From: Saccharopolyspora erythraea NRRL 2338
GTDB taxonomy: Bacteria; Actinomycetota; Actinomycetes; Mycobacteriales; Pseudonocardiaceae
Direction: 5' to 3'
Assembly (NCBI RefSeq): GCF_000062885.1
Contig: NC_009142.1
Location: 2,035,584-2,099,583, forward strand
DNA: 64,000 nt
Position numbers and translations under genes: made by a program. Below are positions 51,642 to 60,516 of the stretch, piece by piece (the stretch's first letter is position 1; each line of letters begins with the position of its first letter). The notes below the pieces were generated by a model. It saw nothing but the letters and a program-made list of their open reading frames with translations. It did no database searches and was not told the origin of the DNA.

Positions 51642-52835
51642 ATGAGCAGCAGCGGTGCCCGCCCCGCTTTCGATCCCCGCGACCCGCTCGGCATCGACGA
51701 CGAGCTCACCACCGAGCAGCTCGCCATCCGCGACAGCGTCCGCGCGCTGTGCCGCGACCACGTGCTGCCGCACGTCGGCGAGTGGTTCGAGCGCGGCGAG
51801 TTCCCGCAGGCCAGGGAGCTGGCCAGGGAGCTCGGCAAGCTCGGCGTGCTCGGCATGCACCTGGAGGGCTACGGCTGCGCCGGGATGTCCGCCGTGGACT
51901 ACGGCCTGGCCTGCGAGGAGCTGGAGGCGTGCGACTCCGGCCTGCGCTCGCTGGTGTCGGTGCAGGGGTCGCTGGCCATGTTCGCGATCTGGCGCTGGGG
52001 CTCGGAGGAGCAGAAGCAGCAGTGGCTGCCCCGGATGGCGGCGGGCGAGGCGATCGGCTGCTTCGGCCTGACCGAGCCCGACCACGGCTCCGACCCGGCG
52101 TCGATGCGCACCTCGGCCCGACGGGACGGCTCGGACTGGGTGCTAAACGGCCGCAAGATGTGGATCACCAACGGCACCATCGCCGACGTCGCGGTGGTCT
52201 GGGCGCGGACCGAGGACGGCGTGCGCGGTTTCGTCGTGCCGACCGACACCGCGGGCTTCTCGGCGCCGGAGATCAAGCAGAAGCTTTCGCTGCGCGCGTC
52301 GGTCACCAGCGAGCTGGTCCTCGACGACGTGCGGCTGCCCGCCGAGGCGCAACTGCCCGGGGCCGAGGGTCTGCGCGGGCCGCTGAGCTGCCTCAACGAG
52401 GCCCGCTACGGCATCGTGTGGGGCGCCACCGGCGCCGGGCGGGCGTGCCTGGAGGCGGCGCTGGACTACGCGGGCAGCCGCGAGCAGTTCGGCCGCCCGA
52501 TCGCCGGTTTCCAGCTCACCCAGGGCAAGCTCGCCGACATGGCGGTGCGGGTGCAGAACGGCCGGTTGCTCGCGATGCACCTGGGCAAGCGCAAGGACGC
52601 CGGCACGCTGCTCCCGCAGCAGGTCAGCTTCGGCAAGCTGGACAACGTGCGCGGGGCGCTGGAGGTGGCGCGGACCGCGCGCACGATCCTCGGGGCCAAC
52701 GGCATCTCGCTGGAGTACCCGGTGATCCGGCACATGACCAACCTGGAGTCGGTGCTGACCTACGAGGGCACCAGCGAGATGCACGCGCTGAGCATCGGCC
52801 AGGCGCTGACCGGGCTGTCCGCCTTCCGGGGCTGA
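51642..52835 (+). CDS. gcdH: Glutaryl-CoA dehydrogenase-type acyl-CoA dehydrogenase
   Basis: 397 aa. The start is the ATG at 51642 with AGGAAGGA upstream. ACAD fold: FDPRDPLGIDDELTTEQLAIRDSVR, GCFGLTEPDHGSDPASMRTSARR, WVLNGRKMWITNGTIADVAVVWARTEDGVRGFVVP and the C-terminal LTYEGTSEMHALSIGQALTG. The catalytic Glu lies in the TYEGTSE segment, as in GCDH, which oxidises and decarboxylates glutaryl-CoA to crotonyl-CoA. The neighbouring CaiB-type gene would supply glutaryl-CoA. A hairpin ends the operon at 52880. Confidence 0.92.
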   Translation: MSSSGARPAFDPRDPLGIDDELTTEQLAIRDSVRALCRDHVLPHVGEWFERGEFPQARELARELGKLGVLGMHLEGYGCAGMSAVDYGLACEELEACDSGLRSLVSVQGSLAMFAIWRWGSEEQKQQWLPRMAAGEAIGCFGLTEPDHGSDPASMRTSARRDGSDWVLNGRKMWITNGTIADVAVVWARTEDGVRGFVVPTDTAGFSAPEIKQKLSLRASVTSELVLDDVRLPAEAQLPGAEGLRGPLSCLNEARYGIVWGATGAGRACLEAALDYAGSREQFGRPIAGFQLTQGKLADMAVRVQNGRLLAMHLGKRKDAGTLLPQQVSFGKLDNVRGALEVARTARTILGANGISLEYPVIRHMTNLESVLTYEGTSEMHALSIGQALTGLSAFRG

Positions 52836-52879
52836 GAAACGGGTGGTTCGAACAGAAAACGAACCGCGCTGACATTTGG

Positions 52880-52915
52880 GCGGGAACGAGTGGATCTCAT
52901 TTCTCTCGTTCCCGC
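52880..52915 (+). terminator. Hairpin after gcdH
   Basis: A perfect 11-bp stem, GCGGGAACGAG / CTCGTTCCCGC, with a 14-nt loop, 45 nt after the stop, followed by a TTAAG run. Confidence 0.85.
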
Positions 52916-53165
52916 TTAAGTGTTGTTCTTGGAGAAGATTGCGCCAAGATTCGATCTCGTTTGGATAACGACAACCATTCTGATCGGCGATTCTCCGTGG
53001 TGCCGAGAAAAATCTCGATGGCGGAAGAGTATTGCGACTGCGCAGGCGGTTGTGCCTCCGCCCGGCAGAGTGTCAATTCCTCCCGATCAGGTAAGCGGTC
53101 TTCATGTTTCCCGGTTGTTCCGGTTCCGCCAGGGAGCCGAGCACCCCCACATGAGGGAGAGCTTC
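52916..53165 (+). promoter_or_regulatory. Leader/promoter region of the subtilase gene
   Basis: 250 nt of unusually low GC content for this window, with AT-rich segments (TTGGATAACGACAACC) and a small GAGAAAAATCTC hairpin. No gene is supported here; the reading frame that extends upstream of 53166 lacks coding bias. It probably carries the protease promoter and a long untranslated leader. Confidence 0.5.
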
Positions 53166-54386
53166 ATGAAACGAGTTCGAGCTGCTTGGCGCCGACGTCG
53201 GACCGGCGCGGTGCTGGTCACCGCGGTCGGGGTGGCGCTGGCCACCGCGGTCGCGACTCCGGCCCAGGCAGACCGCGGTGTCCCCGCGGCCGGTGCCGAA
53301 ACGATCATTCCCAACAGTTATCTGGTGGTGCTCGCCGACACTCCGGACACCCAGTCGGGGGTGGAGGCCATCGCCGAGAACCTGCTGGCCAAGTACCCCG
53401 GCGAACTGACCCGCACTTTCGACACCGCGTTGCGCGGCTTCTCGGTCTCCATGCAGGAGCCCAACGCCACGCGGCTGGCGCAGGACCCGGCGGTGGCCTT
53501 CGTCGAGCCCAACAAGCAGGTGCGGGCCATCGAGACCCAGCAGAACCCGCCTTCGTGGGGTCTGGACCGCATCGACCAGCGGAACCTGCCGCTGAACAAC
53601 GCCTACACCTACGGGCCGAACGCGTCCAACGTGTCGGCCTACGTCATCGACACCGGGGTGCGCATCAGCCACCGGACCTTCGGCGGCCGCGCCAAGCACG
53701 GCTTCGACTCGGTCGACAACGACAACGACGCCAGCGACTGCAACGGCCACGGCACCCACGTCGCGGGCACCATCGGCGGTGCCGAGTACGGCGTGGCCAA
53801 GGCGGTCAACATCGTGGCCGTGCGGGTGCTGGACTGCCGCGGCAGCGGCACCACCGACGGCGTGATCGCAGGCATCGACTGGGTCACCAAGAACGCCAAG
53901 AAGCCCGCGGTGGCCAACATGAGCCTCGGCGGCGGCGCCAGCAACGCGCTGGACCAGGCGGTGCGCAACTCGGTCGGCTCCGGCGTCACCTACGCCGTCG
54001 CGGCGGGCAACGGCGACTCCTCCGGCAACCCGATCGACGCCTGCGGCTACTCGCCGGCGCGGACCCCCGAGGCCATCACCGTCGGTGCCACCGACAACGG
54101 GGACAACCGGGCGAAGTTCTCCAACTACGGCAAGTGCCTCGACCTGTTCGCGCCCGGCGTGAACATCACCTCGTCGTGGCACACCAACGACACCGCCTCC
54201 AACACCATCAGCGGCACGTCGATGGCGACGCCGCACGTGGCGGGTGCCGCGGCGCTGTACCTGTCGGCGAACCCGTCGGCGGCGCCGTCCGCGGTCGCGA
54301 GCGGCCTCACCGGTGCGGCGACCAGCGACGTGGTCAAGGACCCGCGCCCCGGCTCGCCGAACAAGCTGCTCTACACCGGCAGCTGA
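53166..54386 (+). CDS. Secreted subtilisin-like (S8, proteinase K/aqualysin type) protease
   Basis: 406 aa. The ATG at 53166 has GGGAGAG six bases upstream. The Sec signal ends near ATPAQA (about residue 36), then an I9-type propeptide (IIPNSYLVVLADTP...FVEPNKQVRA), then the catalytic domain: Asp in AYVIDTGVRISHRTFGGRA, His in CNGHGTHVAGTIGG and Ser in ISGTSMATPHVAGAAALYLS, with the oxyanion Asn in AAGNGD. The six-cysteine pattern and NNAYTYG opening resemble thermostable aqualysin-like enzymes. It lacks a C-terminal P-domain. It is an extracellular nutrient or processing protease. Confidence 0.95.
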   Translation: MKRVRAAWRRRRTGAVLVTAVGVALATAVATPAQADRGVPAAGAETIIPNSYLVVLADTPDTQSGVEAIAENLLAKYPGELTRTFDTALRGFSVSMQEPNATRLAQDPAVAFVEPNKQVRAIETQQNPPSWGLDRIDQRNLPLNNAYTYGPNASNVSAYVIDTGVRISHRTFGGRAKHGFDSVDNDNDASDCNGHGTHVAGTIGGAEYGVAKAVNIVAVRVLDCRGSGTTDGVIAGIDWVTKNAKKPAVANMSLGGGASNALDQAVRNSVGSGVTYAVAAGNGDSSGNPIDACGYSPARTPEAITVGATDNGDNRAKFSNYGKCLDLFAPGVNITSSWHTNDTASNTISGTSMATPHVAGAAALYLSANPSAAPSAVASGLTGAATSDVVKDPRPGSPNKLLYTGS

Positions 54387-54404
54387 CGGCGGTACCGCGA
54401 CCAG

Positions 54405-54430
54405 CCCCTCCCGGCGGCCGCCGGGAGGGG
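54405..54430. terminator. Palindromic terminator between protease and SDR
   Basis: CCCCTCCCGGCGG and its reverse complement form a perfect 26-nt palindrome (stem of 11 with loop GGCC) in the 45-nt convergent gap. Confidence 0.85.
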
Positions 54431-54431
54431 T

Positions 54432-55190
54432 TCACCACACCGTGAACCCGCCGTCGGCGACGAGGTTGCTGCCGGTGACGAAGCTGCTGGCCTCCGAGGC
54501 CAGGAACACCGCGATCGGCCCGAGCTCGCGCGGTTCGGCGACCCGGCCCATCGGGGTCTGCGCGACCCACGTGCGGAACCAGTCCGGCTGGGACGTCTCG
54601 ACCTGCCTGAGCAGCTCGGTGCCGGTGTAGCCGGGGGAGATCGAGTTGACCCGCACGCCGCGCCCCGCCCATTCCCCCGCCAGCGACTTGGTGAGCATGA
54701 TGACCCCGGCCTTGGACGTGTTGTAGGACGCCTGCGGCTGCGGGTGGTTGGAGATCAGCCCCGACATCGACGCGATGTTGATGATCGAGCCCGAGCCCTG
54801 CGCGAGCATCGCCCTGCCTGCCTCGCGGCAGCACCAGAAGACCGCGTCGAGGTTGAGCCCGAGCACCGCGCGCCACGACTCGTCCGGCATCGACTCCGCG
54901 GGCTCGTTGCGGACCATCCCTGCGTTGTGCACGGAGACGTCGATGCGCCCGTGATCGGCCACGATCCGCGCGACACCGTCGGCGACCGCGCCGGAGTCGG
55001 TGACGTCCAGTGGCAGGAACTCGCCTTCCAGCTCGGCGGCGGCCTTCTCGCCGGTCTCCTGGTTGATCTCGCCGATCACGAGCCGGGCGCCCGCCGACCG
55101 AAGCGCTCTGGCGATCTCCAGGCCGATGCCCTGGCCGCCGCCGGTGACCAGCGCGACCTTGTCCCGCAACGAGAAGACCTCGGTTCCCAT
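54432..55190 (-). CDS. Short-chain dehydrogenase/reductase
   Basis: 252 aa. The ATG at 55190 has GGGAGG ten bases upstream. Classical SDR: cofactor site ALVTGGGQGIGLEIARALRSAG, NAGMVRNEP (NNAG-type motif), the Ser of INIASMSG and catalytic YNTSKAG (Tyr near residue 155, Lys four later), then VNSISPGYTGTELLR. The Asp/Glu after the Gly motif (IGEINQETG) suggests NAD preference. It resembles 3-oxoacyl or glucose dehydrogenase type enzymes; the substrate is unknown. It is 43 nt downstream of the amidase. Confidence 0.92.
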   Translation of the reverse strand: MGTEVFSLRDKVALVTGGGQGIGLEIARALRSAGARLVIGEINQETGEKAAAELEGEFLPLDVTDSGAVADGVARIVADHGRIDVSVHNAGMVRNEPAESMPDESWRAVLGLNLDAVFWCCREAGRAMLAQGSGSIINIASMSGLISNHPQPQASYNTSKAGVIMLTKSLAGEWAGRGVRVNSISPGYTGTELLRQVETSQPDWFRTWVAQTPMGRVAEPRELGPIAVFLASEASSFVTGSNLVADGGFTVW

Positions 55191-55233
55191 CGAATGCCAA
55201 CCTCCCGCGAGCGCCGCCCGGTGCCGAACCCGA

Positions 55234-56709
55234 TCAACGTAGCGGTGGCGGCAGCACCCGGTGCACCCAGTCGCTGGCGCGTTCATACGCATGGGCGAGT
55301 CGCAGCAGGTCCAGCTCGCCGTGGTTCGGGCCGATCAGCTGCACGCCCATCGGCAGGTCGGCGGCGCCGAAACCGGCGGGCAGGTTGATCACCGGGTGGC
55401 CGGACAACGTCCACGGCGCCACGGTCTCCATCCACCGGTGGTAGGTGTCCATGGTCCGGCCGCCGACCTCGCTGGGCCAGCGCAGCGCGGCGTCGAACGG
55501 GAAGATCTGCGCGGTCGGCGCGACCAGGAAGTCGTAGTCGTCGAAGAGCGCCGCGACGTGCGCGTGCCACTCGTCGCGGCCGGTGAGCGCCGCGGCGATC
55601 TCGCGCACCCCCATCCGCAAGTAGCCCTCCACCTCGAAGACCGCCTCCGGTTTGAGCGACGCGCGGGTGCTTTCGTCGGCGTGCAGCTCGTGCAGCGTCT
55701 GGCCGGTCATCCAGTGCCGCCACAGCAGGAACGTCTCCCAGGCCTGCTCGACGGGCAGCTCGCGCTCCACCGGCTCGACGACGCAGCCGATCTCCTCGAA
55801 TGTGCCCAGCGCCGAGGCGCACACCGCCAGCACGCCGGGTTCGGTCGGCAGGTAGCCGCCGAAGTCGCCGAGCCAGCCGATCCGCAGGCCGTCGACGCGG
55901 TGCTCCAGCGGTTCGGCGAACACCGCGGGGTCCTGCTCGACGCCCAGCGGGGCGCGCGGATCGGGTCCGGCCATAGTGGACAGCAGCATCGCCAGGTCGC
56001 GCACGGTGCGGGCCATCGGGCCGGCCACGGAGGGTTCGCTGAGGAAGCCGGGTTTCGGGACGCGGCCGAAGCTCGGGCGCAGCCCGAGCACGTGGCAGAA
56101 CGCGGCGGGATTGCGCAACGACCCCATGAAGTCGCTGCCGTCGGCGACCGGCAGCATCCGCAGCGACAGGGCCGCCGCGGCACCGCCGCTGCTGCCGCCC
56201 GCGGACCGGGACGGGTCGAACGGGTTGACCGTGGTGCCGAAGACGCGGTTGAAGGTGTGCGAACCCAGGCCGAACTCGGGCACGTTGGTCTTGCCGATCA
56301 CGATGGCACCCGCATCGCGCATCCGGCGCACGGCGATCTCGTCGTCGTCGGCGGTCTGCCCGGCCAGGATCGGAGAACCCTTGCTGGTGGGGAATCCCTC
56401 GGCGTCGGCGAGGTCCTTCACCGCGATCGGGAAGCCGTGCATCCAGCCCTTGTACTCGCCGCGCGCCAGCTCCTCGTCGCGCTTCGCGGCCTGCTCGAGC
56501 AGCTTCTCGTCGTCGGCGCGCGACACGATCGCGTTCACCAGCGGGTTGAAGCGGTCGATGTGGTCCAGGTAGGTCCGCATCACCTCGGCACAGGAGACCT
56601 CGCGGCGGCGGATCAGCCAGGACAGCTCGACGGCGTCCAGCAACACCAGGTCCGAGATGCGGGAGGAGGGCAGGCCTGCCCCGGGTGCGATGCCCACGTC
56701 GGCACACAT
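55234..56709 (-). CDS. Amidase signature enzyme
   Basis: 491 aa. The Ser-cisSer-Lys triad is visible: AVKDLADAEG (Lys near residue 97), RSAGGSSGGAAAALSLRMLPVADGSDFMGSLRNPA (cis-Ser and nucleophile Ser around 170-195). The C-terminal ETVAPWTLSGHPVINLPAGF and LPMGVQLIG are family conserved. It hydrolyses amides or carbamates; some members act on 6-aminohexanoate or nicotinamide. An operon with the SDR suggests a catabolic step. The start is the ATG at 56709. Confidence 0.92.
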   Translation of the reverse strand: MCADVGIAPGAGLPSSRISDLVLLDAVELSWLIRRREVSCAEVMRTYLDHIDRFNPLVNAIVSRADDEKLLEQAAKRDEELARGEYKGWMHGFPIAVKDLADAEGFPTSKGSPILAGQTADDDEIAVRRMRDAGAIVIGKTNVPEFGLGSHTFNRVFGTTVNPFDPSRSAGGSSGGAAAALSLRMLPVADGSDFMGSLRNPAAFCHVLGLRPSFGRVPKPGFLSEPSVAGPMARTVRDLAMLLSTMAGPDPRAPLGVEQDPAVFAEPLEHRVDGLRIGWLGDFGGYLPTEPGVLAVCASALGTFEEIGCVVEPVERELPVEQAWETFLLWRHWMTGQTLHELHADESTRASLKPEAVFEVEGYLRMGVREIAAALTGRDEWHAHVAALFDDYDFLVAPTAQIFPFDAALRWPSEVGGRTMDTYHRWMETVAPWTLSGHPVINLPAGFGAADLPMGVQLIGPNHGELDLLRLAHAYERASDWVHRVLPPPLR

Positions 56710-56926
56710 TGGACCGGCCGGTCACCCGCGTCAACCGGCATTCGGGGAGTCCGTGCGGTCGCTGTTCGTGATCGGTCCCGCGCCTCGGCGGCATCGGGAG
56801 GCGTTGGTCACGTTGCCGTTGTCCGCCGCCGACGGGGCGCGCAGGCTGGACTTTCCTGGTAGGACCAATCCTGGTCGTCCTGGCGGCCCGGGGTGGTGCT
56901 GCCCCCGAGCCCGCTGAGGAGCGCCG

Positions 56927-58102
56927 ATGCCCGCAGCGTCCGTCGACGGCCGTCCGGTGACCGGCCGGCTCGCGACGACGCGGGTGCTCGGTTCGGTGGC
57001 GGTGGTGGTGGTGGGTGTCTGCGTCTCGCCCGTGTTCCTGGTCGGCGGCCTCGGCGTGCAGTTGCAGCAGGAACTGCGCTTCGGTGCGGCGACCCTCGGC
57101 GTCGCGGCGGCGGGTTTCTTCGCCGTGGCCGCGGTTTCCTCCCGGGTGATGGGCTCGGTCGTCGAGCGCATCGGGTACCGGCGCGGCATGCGGCTTGCCG
57201 CGGCGTCGAGCTCCCTGTGCCTGCTCGGCCTCGCGGTCGCGCCCTGTACCGGCTGGATGCTGGCGGTGCTGTGGGTCGCGGGCCTGCCCAACGCGCTCGG
57301 GCAGCCCGCGGCGAACGTGATGATCACCGAAGGCGTCCCGGTGCGCAGGCGGGGCCTGGGCTTCGGCGTCAAGCAGTCGGCCATCCCGATCGCCACCCTG
57401 CTGGCGGGCATCACCGTGCCGCTGGTGGCGCTGACCATCGGCTGGCGCTGAGTGTTCGTGTTCGCCGCGGTGCTCGGCGTCCTCGCGGCGCTCACCGTCC
57501 CGGCGGTGCCCGGCGCGGCCCGGGCGCCCGCAGGGCAAGGCACGAGCCGGGCGCCCGTCGGTCGCTTCGGCGCGCTGCTGCTGATCGCGATCAGCGGAGG
57601 GCTGGGCTCGGCCGCCGCCAACGCGCTCGGGGCCTTCGTGACCACCACCGCCGTGCACGTCGGGTTCAGCCCCGCGGCGGCCGGCCTGGTGCTCGCACTG
57701 GGTTCGGTGGCGGGGCTGACGATCCGGCTGCTCGCCGGTGTCGCGGCCGACCGCTGGAACCCCGACCTGCTGCGCGTGGTCACCGCGATGCTGCTGGTCG
57801 GCTCGGTCGGCTACGGGCTCATGGCGCTGGGTACGCCGCCGCTCCTCCTGGCAGGTGTGGCGTTCGGTTTCGGCGCGGGCTGGGCCTGGCCGGGACTGCT
57901 CAACTTCGCGGTCGCCAGGATCGCCCCGGACCGCGTAGCCCGCGCTACGTCGTTCAGCCAGTCCGGCGTCTACTTCGGGGGCAGCGCGGGACCGCTGCTC
58001 TTCGGCTTCATCGCCGAACAGGCCGGCCTCACCGCAGCCTGGCTGGCCGCCGGCTCGGCGGCGATCGTCGCGGCCGTCCTGCTGCTGTTCGTCAAGAGGT
58101 AG
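56927..58102 (+). pseudogene. MFS transporter interrupted by in-frame TGA
   Basis: Two abutting frames are in the same phase: 174 codons (56927-57451, six helices) and the rest to 58102 (six helices). They meet at ...LTIGWR-TGA-VFVFAAVLG. In MFS transporters a Trp commonly follows GWR (GWRWVF), so TGG to TGA is a single base change (57449-57451). The full product would be 391 aa with twelve helices, with the loop motif RVMGSVVERIGYRRGMRL and the symmetric RLLAGVAADRWNPDLL. It is either a nonsense pseudogene, a sequencing error, or a readthrough gene. There is no evidence for selenocysteine. Confidence 0.85.
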
Positions 58103-58108
58103 GGACTC

Positions 58109-58918
58109 CTAGCCCGGCTTGCGGGCCAGGCCGCCGTGGACGACGCGGTAGCGGGGGACCGCCGAGGCCTGGTCGGGATCGGGCCGCCAGTCGGTGACGT
58201 GGCTGGTGCCCTGCGGCACCACCTCGAAGTCGCCGAAGAGGGCGTCGATCCACCTCGCGGACCGGGCGACCAGCGGGTCGGCGGTTTCGGCGTAGAAGCG
58301 CTCCATGGTGCCCGCGGTCGCCGGGTCGTGGTCGGCGGTGAGGTGGGTGATCGCCAGGTGCGAGTCCGGCGCCAGCGCCTTGCGGTAGGTCTCGACCAGC
58401 GCCGCCGGGGAGTCGCGGTCGGGCACGAAGTGCAGCACCGCCGACATCAGCAGCGCCACCGGGCGGTCGAAGTCGATCAGCGCCTCCGCCTCCGGCGACC
58501 GCAGCACCGACTCCGGGTCGCGGCAGTCGGCCTCGATGATCGCCGCGCGCGGTTCGTCGTCGAGCAGCGACCGGCTGTGGGCGACGGTCAGCGGCTCGTT
58601 GTCGACGTAGAGCACCCGGAACTCCGAGGTGCGCCTGCGGGCCACCTCGTGCACGTGGCCGATGGTGGGGATGCCCGAGCCCAGGTCGAGGAACTGGTGC
58701 ACGCCGTGGGCCAGCAGGTACTCGACGGCGCGGCGGACGAACGCCCGGTTGTCCCGGTACACCTCGGTGATCCCGGGAAGCTCGGCCTCCGCGCGCTCGA
58801 CGAACCGGCGCTCGACGCCGAAGTTGTGGCTGCCGCCGAGGAACGCGTCGTAGATCCGCGCGGCGCAGGGGCGGTCGATGTCCATCTTGCGGGACATCAG
58901 GCGCTGCGTGTCGACCAT
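58109..58918 (-). CDS. DUF574 SAM-dependent methyltransferase
   Basis: 269 aa. The DUF574/Methyltransf_19 pattern is PCAARIYDAFLGGSHNFGVERRFVERAEAELPG, then RAFVRRAVEYLLAHGVHQFLDLGSGIPTIGHVHEVARR (SAM site) and RVLYVDNEPLTVAHSRSLL, and it ends VVPQGTSHVTDWRPD. The family is almost restricted to actinomycetes and the substrate is unknown. The start is the ATG at 58918, and the promoter lies in the AT-rich run just upstream (58960-58985). Confidence 0.92.
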   Translation of the reverse strand: MVDTQRLMSRKMDIDRPCAARIYDAFLGGSHNFGVERRFVERAEAELPGITEVYRDNRAFVRRAVEYLLAHGVHQFLDLGSGIPTIGHVHEVARRRTSEFRVLYVDNEPLTVAHSRSLLDDEPRAAIIEADCRDPESVLRSPEAEALIDFDRPVALLMSAVLHFVPDRDSPAALVETYRKALAPDSHLAITHLTADHDPATAGTMERFYAETADPLVARSARWIDALFGDFEVVPQGTSHVTDWRPDPDQASAVPRYRVVHGGLARKPG

Positions 58919-59285
58919 GGCGGACCCCCGGCATGCCGCTGCTCACTACTCCTCGTGTAATCGTACCGTAATCAACCAATGACAGAGTGTGTTCACCCGG
59001 TGGGACGCAGGCCGGGGGCAGGAGCCGAACCACGCGGCGGGACGCGGCGGGCGGACGCGGGCGGTGGAGTCCGGCGGGACGAGCGACGACCCGGCGACGG
59101 GCTGACCGGAGTCGGCGAACCCGCGCGACCGGCGCCGTCGGCCGGTGGGCGAAGAGGAGCCGGGGGATGACCAGGCCGACGGCGGCCGGCCGACAACGCC
59201 GCCGACCGGCGGCATCGGCGGGATCAGCCGCCGTGGGCGCTGGTCTACGATCCCCCGGTCGAGGGACACAAGAGGGCGGGTGCTG
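58919..59285. promoter_or_regulatory. Divergent promoter region, DUF574 / histidine kinase
   Basis: 367 nt with no supported gene. The first 65 nt are AT-rich (GTAATCGTACCGTAATCAACC) and contain two direct TCGTACCG/CCGTAATC-like elements that may form the DUF574 promoter. The rest is GC-rich, and frames across it are shadows. Confidence 0.5.
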
Positions 59286-60470
59286 ATGGCGAAGACGAGG
59301 CGGGCCTTCCTTTTCGACCTTGCGGTGGTCGTGCTGTTCAGCTGCCTGTACGTGCTCGCGGTCCTCGTCGAGCCCGGGCCTCCCGGCATGTCGGGGTGGT
59401 GGACGCTGCTGTTCAGCTTCCCGGCGATCTGCACGCTGATGCTGCGCAGGCGGTGGCCGTGGATCCCGCTGGTCACCACGACGTCGGCGGCCATCGTGCT
59501 CACCCTGCTCGACCTCAGCTGGGGCCCGACCAGCTTCCCGATCCTGTTCTCGGTCTACTCGGTCTGCCGCACGAGCGGGCCGCTCGGCTCGACGGTCGCG
59601 GCGATGGTGGCGATGGTCTGGCCGTTCTTCTACTCGTTCCCCGCGCCGACCATGATCGAGGGCGTGGCCAGCGTGGTCTACGCGGGTGTGGACCTGTTCA
59701 TGGTCGTCGGCTGGGGCTACGCGGCCCGGGTCGGCAGCCTGCGCGCCGCCCAGCTCGAACGCACCGTCGCGCTGCTCGACCAGGCCCGCGACCAGCTCGC
59801 GGTCGAGGCCGCGGCATCGGAACGGGCCCGCATCGCGCGGGAGTTCCACGACATCGTCTCGCACAACCTCTCGGTGGTCGCCCTTCGCGCCGGGGTCGCC
59901 CGCGCGCTGGTCGACCGCGACCCCGGGCACGCCCGCGAGACGCTGCGCGACCTGGAGGTGACCTCCAGCGCCGCGCTGAGCGAGATGCGCACGATGCTGG
60001 GCGCGCTGCGCGCCGACACCAGCGCCGGCGCCGTCACCGACGAGGCCGACCTGCAGCCGATGCCGCGCCTGGACAAGGTCGAGGACCTGATCGGGTCGCT
60101 GCGCGAGGCGGGTGTGTCGTGGCGGCTGGAACGCAGGGGCAGCATCCGCGAACTGGGGTCCGGGCTGGAGCTCACGGCGTTCCGCGTCGTGCAGGAGGCG
60201 GTGACCAACGTGCTCAAGCACGCCGGTCCCGGGTACGCCCGGGTGCTGCTGGAATACGGCACGGCCGCGCTGCGCATCGAGATCACCAACCACGTCACCG
60301 GCGGCCGCAGGCGCGGCAACGGCGCGCGCGGGCCGTCGTCCGGGCACGGGTTGATCGGCCTGCGCGAACGCGTCGCGCTGGTCGGCGGAACGTTCACCGC
60401 CCATCCGGTACAAGGCGGGTTCCACCTGGAGGCCGTGCTACCGTGCGCGGAAAATTCGGACCTGGTCTGA
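59286..60470 (+). CDS. Sensor histidine kinase (NarL-type two-component system)
   Basis: 394 aa. Five to six N-terminal membrane helices (about residues 10-150) are joined by very short loops, so sensing probably occurs in the membrane. HisKA_3 at about 185-250 has ASERARIAREFHDIVSHNLSVVALRAG with the phospho-acceptor His. The HATPase_c domain has FRVVQEAVTNVLKHAGP, GHGLIGLRERVALVGG and a late G box. The start is the ATG at 59286; an in-frame GTG two codons earlier is possible. It pairs with the response regulator 46 nt downstream. Confidence 0.93.
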   Translation: MAKTRRAFLFDLAVVVLFSCLYVLAVLVEPGPPGMSGWWTLLFSFPAICTLMLRRRWPWIPLVTTTSAAIVLTLLDLSWGPTSFPILFSVYSVCRTSGPLGSTVAAMVAMVWPFFYSFPAPTMIEGVASVVYAGVDLFMVVGWGYAARVGSLRAAQLERTVALLDQARDQLAVEAAASERARIAREFHDIVSHNLSVVALRAGVARALVDRDPGHARETLRDLEVTSSAALSEMRTMLGALRADTSAGAVTDEADLQPMPRLDKVEDLIGSLREAGVSWRLERRGSIRELGSGLELTAFRVVQEAVTNVLKHAGPGYARVLLEYGTAALRIEITNHVTGGRRRGNGARGPSSGHGLIGLRERVALVGGTFTAHPVQGGFHLEAVLPCAENSDLV

Positions 60471-60516
60471 GCCGGAACTCCAGCCGGCACCGGGCCTGAT
60501 CGGAGGGGGTCCGCCG

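Noticed and set aside
49644-52835. A 1063-codon plus-strand frame covering GntR, CaiB and GCDH
   Set aside because: Only its last 397 codons (from 51642) match a protein family; the earlier part is antisense or off-frame sequence.
57449-57451. Selenocysteine codon
   Set aside because: MFS transporters do not use selenocysteine, the position is a Trp site, and no SECIS-like structure or sel genes were seen.
58979-59286. Small plus-strand frames between the DUF574 gene and the kinase
   Set aside because: Arg/Gly/Ala-rich, no ribosome site and no codon-position bias; treated as promoter DNA.
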